Source: JAKFEW01 sp036675505
GTDB taxonomy: Bacteria > Cyanobacteriota > Sericytochromatia > S15B-MN24 > JAQBPE01
Length of the DNA: 64,000 bases
Assembly: GCA_036675505.1 (NCBI GenBank)
Contig: JAKFEW010000041.1
Coordinates: 110,928-174,927, forward strand
Direction of reading: 5' to 3'
Shown here: piece by piece, positions 25,250 to 33,104 of the stretch
How the letters are laid out: every line of letters begins with the position of its first letter
Numbering within the stretch: position 1 is the stretch's first letter
Notes under the pieces: model-generated
Told to the model about the DNA's origin: nothing
The model's database searches: none
What the model saw: the letters and a program-made list of their open reading frames with translations, nothing else
Position numbers and translations under genes: made by a program

Positions 25250-27052
25250 TCACGCTGGCAAGTCCTTGAATTGCTCCTGGTACAGCTTGGCGTACAGTCC
25301 GCCCTCGGCCAGCAGCGCCGCGTGCGTGCCGCGCTGGACCACGCGGCCCTTGTCGAGCACCAGGATCTGGTCGGCATGCAGGATCGTGGAGAGGCGGTGG
25401 GCGATCGCGATCGTGGTGCGGCCGGCCATGAGCGGCTTGAGCGCCTCCTGGATCAGGGCCTCGGATCGCGAGTCGAGGCTCGAGGTGGCCTCGTCGAGGA
25501 TCAGCACGCGCGGCGACTTCAGGATCACGCGCGCGAGCGCGAGGCGCTGGCGCTCGCCGCCGGACAAGCGGTAGCCGCGCTCGCCCACGACCGTCTCGTA
25601 GGCCTCGGGCAGGATCGCGATCGCGTCGTGGATGTAGGCCGCCCGGCAGGCCGCCTCGAGCTCGGCCTGCGTGGCGTCGGGCTTGGCGACCAGCAAGTTC
25701 TCGCGGATCGTGGTGTGGAAGAGGAACGGCTCCTGGGTGACCGTCGCGATCTGGGCCTGCACGGACTCGAGCTTGAGATCGCGCAGATCGTGCCCGTCGA
25801 GCAGGATCCGGCCGGCGGTGGGGTCGTAGAAGCGCGGGATCAGGTAGGAGAGCGTGGTCTTGCCGGCGCCGCTCGGGCCGACCAGCGCCACGAGCTGGCC
25901 GGGGGCCGCCTCGAAGGCGACGTGCGCGAGCAGCGGCCGATCCTCCCGATAGTGGAAAGACACGTCCTCGACCGTCACGCGCCCCTCGGAGTCGGCGATC
26001 GCGTAGGCGTCCGGCCGGTCCTGGACGGTCGGCACGGCGTCGAGGATCGTGAACAGCCGCTCCCAGACCGCGAAGGCCGACATCACCTGCACGTGCATGG
26101 TGGCGAGCGCCGTGGCGGGCGCGTAGAGCCGGCTGAGGTAGGCCACGAAGGCCACGATCGTGCCGATCGAGAGCGTGCCGGCGATCGCCAGGCTGCCGCC
26201 GTACCAGTAGATCATGGTGGGGCCGAGCAGCGAGAAGAGCCCGAGCGTCAGCATGAACCAGCGCCAGACCAGCATGCGCTTCATCGCGAGCTTGCCGAAG
26301 TCCAGCGCCAGCGCCGTGTAGCGCGCGCGCTCCTCGGGCAGGTGGCCGAAGATCCGGCGCATCAGGAAGCCGTTGATGCTCATCGTGTCCTGGGCGAGCG
26401 CATGGAGCTCGGAGCGCTTCTTGGTGCTATCGCTCGTGATGCGCTGGCGGATCTTGCCGACGTACCAGGCCGGCGGGATGAAGAGCGGCATCACGCCCAC
26501 CGCCAGGAGCGCGAGGCGCCAGTCGAGCACGAACACCACGAAGGCCGTCGAGCTCAGGATCAGGACGTTGTTCGTGAGCGCGACGACGGTGTCCGAGAAG
26601 ATGTCGGAGAGGTCGTTCACGTCGTTGTTGAGCCGCGAGCTGATGTCGCCCGGGCGGTTGGTGGTGAAGTAGTCCATCGACTGGGCCTGCAGCGCGGCGA
26701 ACAGCTCGCGGCGCAGGTCGAGCATCACGCCCTGGCTGAGGCGCTCGTCGAGCCAGGTCTCGAGGATGCCGAGCAGGCCGGTCACGAGCGGGATCACGAG
26801 CATGGCCGCGCAGAGCAGGTGGAGGAGCGCGTAGTCCTTGCCCGGGATCGCCTGGTCGAGCAAGGTGCGCAACAGCAGCGGCGGCAGCAGGCCGAGCAGC
26901 GCCGCCGCGGCGATGATCACGAGGCAGGCGATCGCCTCCCGCCAGTAAGGCCGGAAGTAGCCCACGATGCGCCAGATGCGCTCGCGGGTGATCGTGACCT
27001 TTTCGGCTTCCTCCCCGAACGAGAGGATGTGCCAGCCCATGCCACCCATCAT
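25250..27052 (-). CDS. ABC exporter, fused membrane and ATPase domains
   Basis: 600 residues from the ATG at 27052, 8 nt after GGAGGTG. Six membrane helices occupy roughly residues 30-320. The ATPase domain has Walker A VGPSGAGKTT, Q-loop VTQEPFLFHT, signature LSGGERQRLALAR, Walker B VLILDEATSSLD and the switch His in IAHRLST. It is a half transporter that works as a dimer, of the MsbA/multidrug type; cargo unknown. It lies 37 nt upstream of the GH1 gene on the same strand and may be cotranscribed with it. Confidence 0.92.
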   Translation of the reverse strand: MMGGMGWHILSFGEEAEKVTITRERIWRIVGYFRPYWREAIACLVIIAAAALLGLLPPLLLRTLLDQAIPGKDYALLHLLCAAMLVIPLVTGLLGILETWLDERLSQGVMLDLRRELFAALQAQSMDYFTTNRPGDISSRLNNDVNDLSDIFSDTVVALTNNVLILSSTAFVVFVLDWRLALLAVGVMPLFIPPAWYVGKIRQRITSDSTKKRSELHALAQDTMSINGFLMRRIFGHLPEERARYTALALDFGKLAMKRMLVWRWFMLTLGLFSLLGPTMIYWYGGSLAIAGTLSIGTIVAFVAYLSRLYAPATALATMHVQVMSAFAVWERLFTILDAVPTVQDRPDAYAIADSEGRVTVEDVSFHYREDRPLLAHVAFEAAPGQLVALVGPSGAGKTTLSYLIPRFYDPTAGRILLDGHDLRDLKLESVQAQIATVTQEPFLFHTTIRENLLVAKPDATQAELEAACRAAYIHDAIAILPEAYETVVGERGYRLSGGERQRLALARVILKSPRVLILDEATSSLDSRSEALIQEALKPLMAGRTTIAIAHRLSTILHADQILVLDKGRVVQRGTHAALLAEGGLYAKLYQEQFKDLPA

Positions 27053-27129
27053 GCGCGCCCCACCTCCAGTCGGGGACGCCAGATTACCACGCGTCCAGAC
27101 CGTCTTCCCCGATCCGGTGGCGGAGGTTA

Positions 27130-27159
27130 TTGACAAGTTAAATTCAGATTAGGTTTAAT
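27130..27159 (+). promoter_or_regulatory. Probable sigma-70 type promoter
   Basis: TTGACA at 27130-27135 and TTTAAT at 27154-27159 are separated by 18 bp, inside an AT-rich patch that is out of character for this GC-rich DNA. The ATG of the following lipoprotein is 46 nt downstream. This is the clearest housekeeping-type promoter I see in the window. Confidence 0.65.
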
Positions 27160-27204
27160 GTAATGGCGCGGTCTTCGGATCTGCGTCAATTACGGAGGTG
27201 CCCC

Positions 27205-27969
27205 ATGCTCCATCGGATGCTCCCCGTCGCGCTCGTCGCGGCCCTTATCACCGCTTGCGGCGCCACCGGCGTGCCCGCCCCCGGCTCGCGCACCGCGGCC
27301 CAGGTCGCGGCGTCCGCGGCCAATGTGAGCGGCACGGCGGCGATCGCCGCCTTCGAGAAGAAGCCCTCGCTCGGCCTCGTGAAGAAGCCCGCGCCAATCC
27401 GCGTCGACCCTATCATGGACCCGCCGCCCGGCCTGCCCGAGTCGCTCGTGAAGATCCAGGGCCTGGCCACAGCCGGCCTCGCCGAGGCGGAGAAGAAGGA
27501 AAACTGGAACGAGCGCTTCGCCTGCACCGACGCCGCGCTCCAGAAGGTCGACGCCGTGAAGCTCACCACCCACGGGCTGAACAACGTGCCGGCCAAGGTC
27601 GGCCTGCAGGCCGCCCGCGGCTACGGCTACATGGGCATGCACCCGACCCACGAGAACCGCTTCAAGGTCCAGGCCGTCACGCTCGGCTACATGAACAAGG
27701 CGGGCGAAGAGATGCTGCTCGCCAAGGGCAGCCCGCTCTTCACCATGAGCGCGGACATGCTCGAGGTCACCACCGGCTGGGACCAGGGCTTCCGCGTCGG
27801 CATCTCGGTGCTGACCACGCTCAAGGAAAACTACAAGGACCGCGAGATCAGCAAGGCCTGCCAGGCGATCCTGGACAAGGCCGTGGCCGCCCCCAGCAAG
27901 GAGGAGGCCTACGTCTCGATGGTGACCGGCCTGCGCGAGCTCGCGCGCAAGCTGGTGCCCACCAAGTAG
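27205..27969 (+). CDS. Lipoprotein of unknown function
   Basis: 254 residues from an ATG 4 nt after GGAGGTG. The signal is MLHRMLPVALVAALITAC with the lipid-anchored Cys at 18. The mature protein is basic and Ala-rich, with a helical domain (LVKIQGLATAGLAEAEKK, ISVLTTLKENYKDREISKAC). No family recognised. It has its own promoter (27130) and terminator (28005), so it is a stand-alone unit. Confidence 0.75.
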   Translation: MLHRMLPVALVAALITACGATGVPAPGSRTAAQVAASAANVSGTAAIAAFEKKPSLGLVKKPAPIRVDPIMDPPPGLPESLVKIQGLATAGLAEAEKKENWNERFACTDAALQKVDAVKLTTHGLNNVPAKVGLQAARGYGYMGMHPTHENRFKVQAVTLGYMNKAGEEMLLAKGSPLFTMSADMLEVTTGWDQGFRVGISVLTTLKENYKDREISKACQAILDKAVAAPSKEEAYVSMVTGLRELARKLVPTK

Positions 27970-28004
27970 GCCACGCCTCGCGTCCAGGCGAATTTTCGCA
28001 CCGA

Positions 28005-28031
28005 GGCTCGCCCCGCCGGGGCGAGCCTTTT
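28005..28031 (+). terminator. Intrinsic terminator
   Basis: Ten-base-pair stem GGCTCGCCCC / GGGGCGAGCC with loop GCC at 28005-28027, followed by TTTT. It lies 35 nt after the lipoprotein stop. Confidence 0.85.
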
Positions 28032-28097
28032 CCGTTCGGGTAGAAGCCATCCATGCGGCCTTCGGGGAAGAGGATGCCGCCTGCGGAGGACACAGCG

Positions 28098-29048
28098 ATG
28101 CCGATTCGAAATCTCGTATTCCAGGGTGGAGGGGTCAAGGGCTCGGCCTATGCCGGGGCGGTCGGCGTGCTCGCCGAGCGCGGCATGTTGGGCGACGTCG
28201 AGCGGATCGCCGGCACCTCGGCCGGCGCGATCACGGCCTGCATGCTGGCGATCGGCGCCGGGCACGAGGGGCTCCTGCGCTCGGTGAAGACCACGGACTT
28301 CGGCTCGTTCCTCGACGCCGGCTGGGGCCTGCTCGACGACACCGCCCGCCTGATCAGGCACTACGGCGTTTGCCGCGGCGAGCACTTCGCCGAGCTGCTC
28401 GGCGACGAGATCAAGCGCTACGCGGGCAGCCGGGACCTGACGTTCGGGCAGCTGCGCGACCTCGCGGCGCGCGAGCCGGGGCGCTACGCCAACCTGTACG
28501 TGGTGGCGTCGAACGTCTCGAAGCAGCGTTCCGAGGTGCTCTGCGCCGACAACCACCCGGAGATGGTGATCTGGCAGGCCGTACGCACGTCCATGAGCAT
28601 CCCGTTCGTGTTCGAGCCCGTGGCGGTGAACGGCGACCTGTACGTGGACGGCGGCCTCTCCTGGAACTTCCCGATCGATCTCTTCGACCACGACGAGCTC
28701 CACCTGGCCCAGCCGATGGCCGGCAAGCCGCGTAACGACGAGACGCTGGGCTTCGTGCTGGAGCCTCAGCCCCTGGCCGAGGCGGGCGTGAAGGACTGGA
28801 GCTCGTTGCCCGGGCACACCGAGAATGTGATCGCCTACGCCGAGTCGCTGATGGGCTTCCTGTCCGAGACCGCGAACAACCTGCACCTGCACCCCGACGA
28901 CCTGCCGCGCACCGTCTTCATCGACGATCTGGGCGTGCGGTCCACGGATTTCAAGGCGCCGGCCCATGTGATCGCGCAGCTGATCGCGAGCGGCGAGCGC
29001 GCCACCCGGGCGTTCCTGGAGGAACGGACGGCCGTCGTCATCTCATGA
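28098..29048 (+). CDS. Patatin-like phospholipase
   Basis: 316 residues from the ATG at 28098, which has GGAGGA 9 nt upstream; an in-frame ATG at 28053 is less likely. The lipase elements are the oxyanion loop FQGGGVKGSAYAG, the nucleophile Ser in GTSAGAI, and the catalytic Asp in YVDGGLSWNFP. It should release fatty acids from phospholipids or other lipids. Its stop overlaps the start of the next membrane protein by 4 nt (ATGA), so the pair may work together at a membrane. Confidence 0.9.
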   Translation: MPIRNLVFQGGGVKGSAYAGAVGVLAERGMLGDVERIAGTSAGAITACMLAIGAGHEGLLRSVKTTDFGSFLDAGWGLLDDTARLIRHYGVCRGEHFAELLGDEIKRYAGSRDLTFGQLRDLAAREPGRYANLYVVASNVSKQRSEVLCADNHPEMVIWQAVRTSMSIPFVFEPVAVNGDLYVDGGLSWNFPIDLFDHDELHLAQPMAGKPRNDETLGFVLEPQPLAEAGVKDWSSLPGHTENVIAYAESLMGFLSETANNLHLHPDDLPRTVFIDDLGVRSTDFKAPAHVIAQLIASGERATRAFLEERTAVVIS

Positions 29049-29806
29049 TTGCGATCGAGAAGGCCAAGCTGGCCTGGCTGGAGCTCGCCGTCGGCCTCGT
29101 GGTGGCCGGGGCGGGCATCATCCACACGGTCTGGGCGCTGCCGGCCGAGCTGTCCGAGCTCCGGCCGTCGGCGCACCACGGGCTGGCCCTGCTGGGCGGC
29201 CTGATCGTGCTGCGGGCGATCGCCGAGATCGGCGTCAACGTCAACTGGGTCGGCGGCTTCGGCACGGGCCTCAGGCACCGCGTCTGGGCGCGTTTCCGGG
29301 CGCTCGCGGCCGACCGCCGCGTGGAGGCCGTCGTCGGCGCCCTGGTGATCGTCGCGGGCCTCGGCGAGGCCTATCAGGTCGCGGTGGTCGGGGCGAACAC
29401 CGTGTACCACTGGGGCGTGATCCTGATCGGCCTCATGATGTTCTGCCGCGCCACCTTCGGCCTGGTCGAGGGGCTCGAGCACCTGGAGCACGCCGGCGTC
29501 GTGCACCGCTCGGCCTGGGGCCGGCGGGTCGCCGCGGTGGCGCACCACCCGGCCGTCGTGATCGGCCTGGCCGTCGCGCTGTTCGTGCTGGCGGGCGCGG
29601 AGCTGCTGCTGCCCGACCCGGCGCCCGCCGAGGGGCGTGGCGAGGCCGGCGCGCCGGTGGCGGCGCATGGTATGGCGATGCTCGCGGGGCTGCACCTGCT
29701 GCGGGGCCTGAAGGACCTGGGCCAGGGCGCGCAGCTGATCTGGGCGACGGTGCATGCCGAGCCCAGCGGGCCCGACCACGAGTACCCTTCCGCTCCCCTC
29801 GGGTGA
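29045..29806 (+). CDS. Multi-pass membrane protein
   Basis: 253 residues with about five hydrophobic segments (LELAVGLVVAGAGIIHTV, HHGLALLGGLIVLRAI, VVGALVIVAGLGEAYQV, VILIGLMMFCRATFGLVEG, AVVIGLAVALFVLAGAELL). Several His and Glu residues lie near segment ends. It is translationally coupled to the patatin. No family recognised; a role in membrane lipid handling is only suggested by the neighbour. Confidence 0.65.
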   Translation: MIAIEKAKLAWLELAVGLVVAGAGIIHTVWALPAELSELRPSAHHGLALLGGLIVLRAIAEIGVNVNWVGGFGTGLRHRVWARFRALAADRRVEAVVGALVIVAGLGEAYQVAVVGANTVYHWGVILIGLMMFCRATFGLVEGLEHLEHAGVVHRSAWGRRVAAVAHHPAVVIGLAVALFVLAGAELLLPDPAPAEGRGEAGAPVAAHGMAMLAGLHLLRGLKDLGQGAQLIWATVHAEPSGPDHEYPSAPLG

Positions 29807-29814
29807 GGGAGCGG

Positions 29815-30279
29815 TTACTCGGCCGTCCAGTCGATCGGGCCCTCGGCGAAGCGCTTCGCGAGCCGGGCCAGCACCAGGTCCCAGGCGTGGTCGAAGTAGG
29901 CGTACATCGCCTCCCAGTCCTCGCCCTGGCGCCAGCCCAGGTGCGTGAGGCGCACCTTCGAATGGCCCTCGAACTTCCCGATCTCGATCACCACCCAGGT
30001 CATCGGGCCCTTCGCGCGCAGCGTCGGGATGCTCGGCGGCGCGTTCCAGGTGAACGAGAGCATGCGCTTCGGCAAGAAGCTCAACACGCGGCAGCCGTCG
30101 GCGCCGCGCTCGCCTTCGGGCGCGTCCGGCCGGAAGAAGATCTCGTACATCCCGGTGGGCCGCAGCTTGATGTTGGCGGCCGGCGCGAAGAAGCTGGTCA
30201 CGCCCTCGACGGTGGTCCAGGCCTTCCAGACCTCGGTGGGCGGGGCGGGGATGTCGACGGTTTTCTCGAGCTTGCGCAT
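29815..30279 (-). CDS. SRPBCC/AHSA1-like domain protein
   Basis: 154 residues with the typical opening VDIPAPPTEVWKAWTTVEGV, a central PKRMLSFTWNAPP, and WDLVLARLAKRF at the end. These START-like folds hold a hydrophobic ligand in a deep cavity. The ligand is unknown. It converges on the membrane protein gene. Confidence 0.85.
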   Translation of the reverse strand: MRKLEKTVDIPAPPTEVWKAWTTVEGVTSFFAPAANIKLRPTGMYEIFFRPDAPEGERGADGCRVLSFLPKRMLSFTWNAPPSIPTLRAKGPMTWVVIEIGKFEGHSKVRLTHLGWRQGEDWEAMYAYFDHAWDLVLARLAKRFAEGPIDWTAE

Positions 30280-30407
30280 GGGGTCTCCTGGCGGGCGGTG
30301 CGCCTAAGTTTACGTTAAATCGCGCATGGACGGCTTCTGAACACGGCGATGAACACCGCGAGGCCGTGTCCTGGGAGCGGACGGGGGCTCACCAGGGAGA
30401 GAGTCCG

Positions 30408-30635
30408 ATGAAGATGATCGCGCGCGCGATCGGCCAGGGGCGCCTTGCGCCCGGAATGTTGGAGAAGCTCGAGGCGGCGATGGCCGACGTCTGGGCCGCG
30501 CTCGACGCCGCCTGGCAGCGCCTCGCCGCGGAAGAAGCGGCCACCCGCACGGCGGCCGACCCGGCCACGCGACCGGCGGACGGCTTCCGCCTCGGCGGCG
30601 GCGGCGGCGATCGGAGCACGATCGCCCTGCCGTGA
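30408..30635 (+). CDS. Small hypothetical protein
   Basis: 75 residues from an ATG 11 nt after agggagag. It has a basic N-terminus, a helical middle (LEKLEAAMADVWAALDAAWQ) and a Gly-rich tail (LGGGGGD). No family recognised. A strong hairpin follows it. Confidence 0.45.
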   Translation: MKMIARAIGQGRLAPGMLEKLEAAMADVWAALDAAWQRLAAEEAATRTAADPATRPADGFRLGGGGGDRSTIALP

Positions 30636-30651
30636 ACCCGGCCCTGAAGAC

Positions 30652-30683
30652 GAGAAGGGGACGCCCCCCGGCGTCCCCTTCTC
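30652..30683. terminator. Strong hairpin between convergent genes
   Basis: Perfect 14-bp stem, GAGAAGGGGACGCC paired with its complement, loop CCCC. There is no T-run on either side, but its place between the small gene (30635) and the convergent protease gene (30733) suits a bidirectional terminator. Confidence 0.7.
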
Positions 30684-30732
30684 GCTCTCTCGCTTCCCGC
30701 CATCCGGCGGTCCACCTGTTCTCAGGACCGGA

Positions 30733-31608
30733 TTACTTCGCGGTCCACCAATCCATCGCCTTGCCCGACTTGGCGAAGTCGTAAGGCATGTAGAAGTAAC
30801 CCTGGTCGCCCCACTTGGATGCCCACGAGTTGCGGACGATCAGGTGCTTCTGGGTGTCGTCGTAGCCGACCGCCAGCACGGCGTGGCCACCGAGGCGCTT
30901 CTCGAAGGTGCCGGGCATCGGCATCTTGCCGTCCGCACCGATCTTCATGAACTTCTCGTACACGATGAAGCCGAAGGCGACCGGGTTGCCGGCGGCCAGG
31001 CTGGTCTTCACGTCGTCGAGGCCGGCCAGCTGGGTGATTTCCTTGGCCTTGAACTCGGCGGCCTGCGAGTAAGCTTCCGCGGGCGGCTTGATCGTGAACT
31101 TCGCGATGTCGTAGGGCCAGGTGGCTTCGGGCGCGGCGCCGACTTCCTTGAGCGCGGCCATGCCGTCGGTGATCGTGCCGCCCGAATCCTCGCCGACGCT
31201 GCCGAGGCGCGCGCGGGTCTCGTAGTACGAGAAGAGGGCCGACAGGGGCACCTGGCGCTCGTTGTTCTTCCGCTGCATGTACTCCCGGAGGCCCTTGGTC
31301 ATCGCGAAGGCGGTGCAGGAGCCCAGGCGGCCCTGGTCGTAGACCGGCGCGCAGTTCGCGCGGACGTCGGCCGACGTGGGCAACAGGCCCTGGCGGGGCA
31401 TCCGGACCGGCTTCGCCTTCTTCGCCAGCACCCGCTCGTAGCGGACGGCGTCGAAGCCCAGCTTGCGCTCCACACCCTGGACGACGATCGAGCCGTTGCG
31501 GGCCTCGGCGAACCCCTTGGGCGCGGCCAGGTTGGCCTGACCGCAAGCGGCCGTGGTGGCCAGGGTCAGAAGGGACAGCGCGCCAAGCGTGAAACGGCGG
31601 TGGTTCAT
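30733..31608 (-). CDS. Papain-family (C1) cysteine protease lipoprotein
   Basis: 291 residues. Lipoprotein signal with lipobox TTAAC (Cys at 22). The catalytic set is visible: oxyanion Gln and Cys in QGRLGSCTAFA, His in GGHAVLAVGYDD, and Asn in VRNSWASKWGDQGYF. The N-terminal 70 residues could be a short pro-region. It is expected on the outer face of a membrane, cleaving proteins or peptides. AGGAG precedes the ATG by 10 nt. Its upstream region is AT-rich and carries inverted GGTTAAG elements (31662). Confidence 0.9.
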   Translation of the reverse strand: MNHRRFTLGALSLLTLATTAACGQANLAAPKGFAEARNGSIVVQGVERKLGFDAVRYERVLAKKAKPVRMPRQGLLPTSADVRANCAPVYDQGRLGSCTAFAMTKGLREYMQRKNNERQVPLSALFSYYETRARLGSVGEDSGGTITDGMAALKEVGAAPEATWPYDIAKFTIKPPAEAYSQAAEFKAKEITQLAGLDDVKTSLAAGNPVAFGFIVYEKFMKIGADGKMPMPGTFEKRLGGHAVLAVGYDDTQKHLIVRNSWASKWGDQGYFYMPYDFAKSGKAMDWWTAK

Positions 31609-31661
31609 CGGGCGGAATCTCCTGGTAGAGCGGGGGAAGCCGAGAGAGTGAGAGAGTGGTC

Positions 31662-31689
31662 GGTTAAGTGATTTAAGGTTCGCTTAACC
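31662..31689. promoter_or_regulatory. Inverted GGTTAAG/CTTAACC pair upstream of the protease gene
   Basis: GGTTAAG at 31662-31668 and its complement CTTAACC at 31683-31689, 54-81 nt upstream of the protease ATG, in an AT-rich stretch (31660-31800) of otherwise GC-rich DNA. A second, overlapping dyad AAGGTT-N5-AACCTT sits at 31675-31691. The same 7-mer pair with a 5-nt gap occurs upstream of the secreted GH1 gene (34755). It could be an operator; no regulator can be named. Confidence 0.4.
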
Positions 31690-31881
31690 TTGAGATAACA
31701 ATAGCAAAACCTTCGACCCGATACAAGCCCCCCCGAGAAAATATTTTCAGAAATCTGATCCGCGGCCTGATCAGGACCCTCAAGTCTGTTCGTCAAGTTG
31801 CCGTCATAGTGCTTGGAGCGGGCCGTCAGGACGGTGGTCCACCCGGGCCAGGGATGGCCACGATCTCCCGGAGGAATCCCC

Positions 31882-32007
31882 ATGCGCCCGAGCCCCCTGA
31901 GCGTCCTCGCGGTCACCGCCGCCGCCGTGCTCTTCGGAATGACCGCGCCGAGCGGCGAGGCCCTCGAGATGCAGCTCGCGGCGATCTGCCAGCCGACCTG
32001 CCCGTAA
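31882..32007 (+). CDS. Small exported peptide
   Basis: 41 residues beginning right after GGAGGAATCCCC, a strong ribosome site. Positions 5-20 are hydrophobic (LSVLAVTAAAVLFGMTA) like a signal peptide, leaving a mature peptide of about 20 residues with two Cys (ICQPTC). It is bounded downstream by a perfect hairpin at 32054. Function unknown. Confidence 0.5.
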   Translation: MRPSPLSVLAVTAAAVLFGMTAPSGEALEMQLAAICQPTCP

Positions 32008-32053
32008 TCAGTTTTCCATCCTCCCTCCATCCCTCCCCATCCCCACACCCCAC

Positions 32054-32085
32054 GAGACGCCCTGGCCGCATGGCCAGGGCGTCTC
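32054..32085 (+). terminator. Hairpin terminator after the small exported peptide
   Basis: Perfect 14-bp stem GAGACGCCCTGGCC with its complement and a GCAT loop, 47 nt after the stop of the small peptide. No T-run follows. Confidence 0.65.
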
Positions 32086-32222
32086 GGCGTTGGCATGACC
32101 CACCGCGTCCACATCCTTATCGATCCCTTGGCTCAAACTTGTCGGTCCCTTAACGTTCTTCGAACACCGGGTTGCCTATAACCATGTCAATACAACGCTG
32201 AGCCGTCAGAGGACCGAACCCC

Positions 32223-33044
32223 ATGCCTGAGATCCAGAGCATTCATTACGTCTACAAGCCGCAGCCGACGGCAGGGGCCACCCCTGCGCCCGGCGCGCAG
32301 CCTGTGGCGACGTGGCCGGCTCAGCCGAACGATCAGTGGGGCGGCACGCCGACCTACGGCCAGGTGCCGGGCTACGGCCAGGTGCCCGACTACGGCAACA
32401 CGCCGGCTTACGGCCAGATGCCCGGCTACCCGGCGTACCCGGGCTACCCCACGACCCCGCCCGGCCAGCAATCCGGCCTCGCCGCGATGGTGCGCCCGGT
32501 CGTGACCGGGGCGATCGCCGGCCTGCGGGCGATCGGCGGCGTGGCCTTCAAGACCGTCCGCCGCACGCGCTCGCGGAACTCCTACTACAGCGGCGCGCCG
32601 CGCGGCTACGGCTCGAGCTACGCGACCCGCGGCTACCGGTCGGCCTCGCGGTCCGGCACGCGGTCCCGTGGCGGCGCCAAGGTCGGCATGAGCGGCAACT
32701 TCACCTCCCGCATGTGGGGAGCTGTGAAATCGTCGGTCGTGATCGGCTCGATTATCTCGGTCGTGATGAACGGCTACGACATGGCGAAGAACCGCATCAC
32801 CTTCGCCCAGGCCGGCTCGAACGTCGTCGGCGACGTCATGAGCTCGGCGGTCGGCGGCCTCGGCGGCGCCGTCGCGTCCTCGATGGGCACGGCGATGCTC
32901 GCGGGCATCGTGGGCACTGGCTTCGGCGCGACCCTCGTCTCGCTCGGCCTCGGCATCGGCGGCTACATGCTCACGGACTACCTGTTCCGCAAGACCAACT
33001 TCTTCCAGAAGGTCACGACCAAGGTCCACGAAGTCCTGGCCTGA
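32223..33044 (+). CDS. Pro/Gly/Tyr-rich N-terminus with a C-terminal glycine-rich membrane domain
   Basis: 273 residues. Residues 1-85 are low complexity with a loose repeat YGQVPGYGQVPDYGNTP and on to YPAYPGYP. A basic, Tyr/Ser/Arg-rich linker follows (residues about 115-155). The last 110 residues have hydrophobic, Gly-rich stretches (VVIGSIISVVMNGYDM, LAGIVGTGFGATLVSLGLGIGG) that look like membrane hairpins of the glycine-zipper kind. Possible roles are membrane organisation or a surface coat. No family recognised. TATAAC at 32177 could be a -10 box. Confidence 0.65.
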   Translation: MPEIQSIHYVYKPQPTAGATPAPGAQPVATWPAQPNDQWGGTPTYGQVPGYGQVPDYGNTPAYGQMPGYPAYPGYPTTPPGQQSGLAAMVRPVVTGAIAGLRAIGGVAFKTVRRTRSRNSYYSGAPRGYGSSYATRGYRSASRSGTRSRGGAKVGMSGNFTSRMWGAVKSSVVIGSIISVVMNGYDMAKNRITFAQAGSNVVGDVMSSAVGGLGGAVASSMGTAMLAGIVGTGFGATLVSLGLGIGGYMLTDYLFRKTNFFQKVTTKVHEVLA

Positions 33045-33058
33045 CCCCGCCCATGACA

Positions 33059-33088
33059 GAGGCCCCGCCGGATGCCCGGCGGGGCCTC
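33059..33088. terminator. Bidirectional-type terminator hairpin
   Basis: 13-bp stem GAGGCCCCGCCGG with its complement and an ATGC loop, followed on the plus strand by gtctcgatttt. It lies between two convergent genes (ends at 33044 and 33105). Confidence 0.75.
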
Positions 33089-33104
33089 GTCTCGATTTTC
33101 GGGC

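Noticed and set aside
22996..27133. Very long open frames antisense to the ParB, GH1 and ABC genes
   Set aside because: Their translations are Arg/Ala/His/Gly-rich with no motifs, while the opposite strand has clear families. They are by-products of high GC.
32150..32170. GTTC-TTC-GAAC as a LexA-type box
   Set aside because: The half-sites are in the reverse order and spacing for known LexA boxes, and no SOS gene is adjacent.
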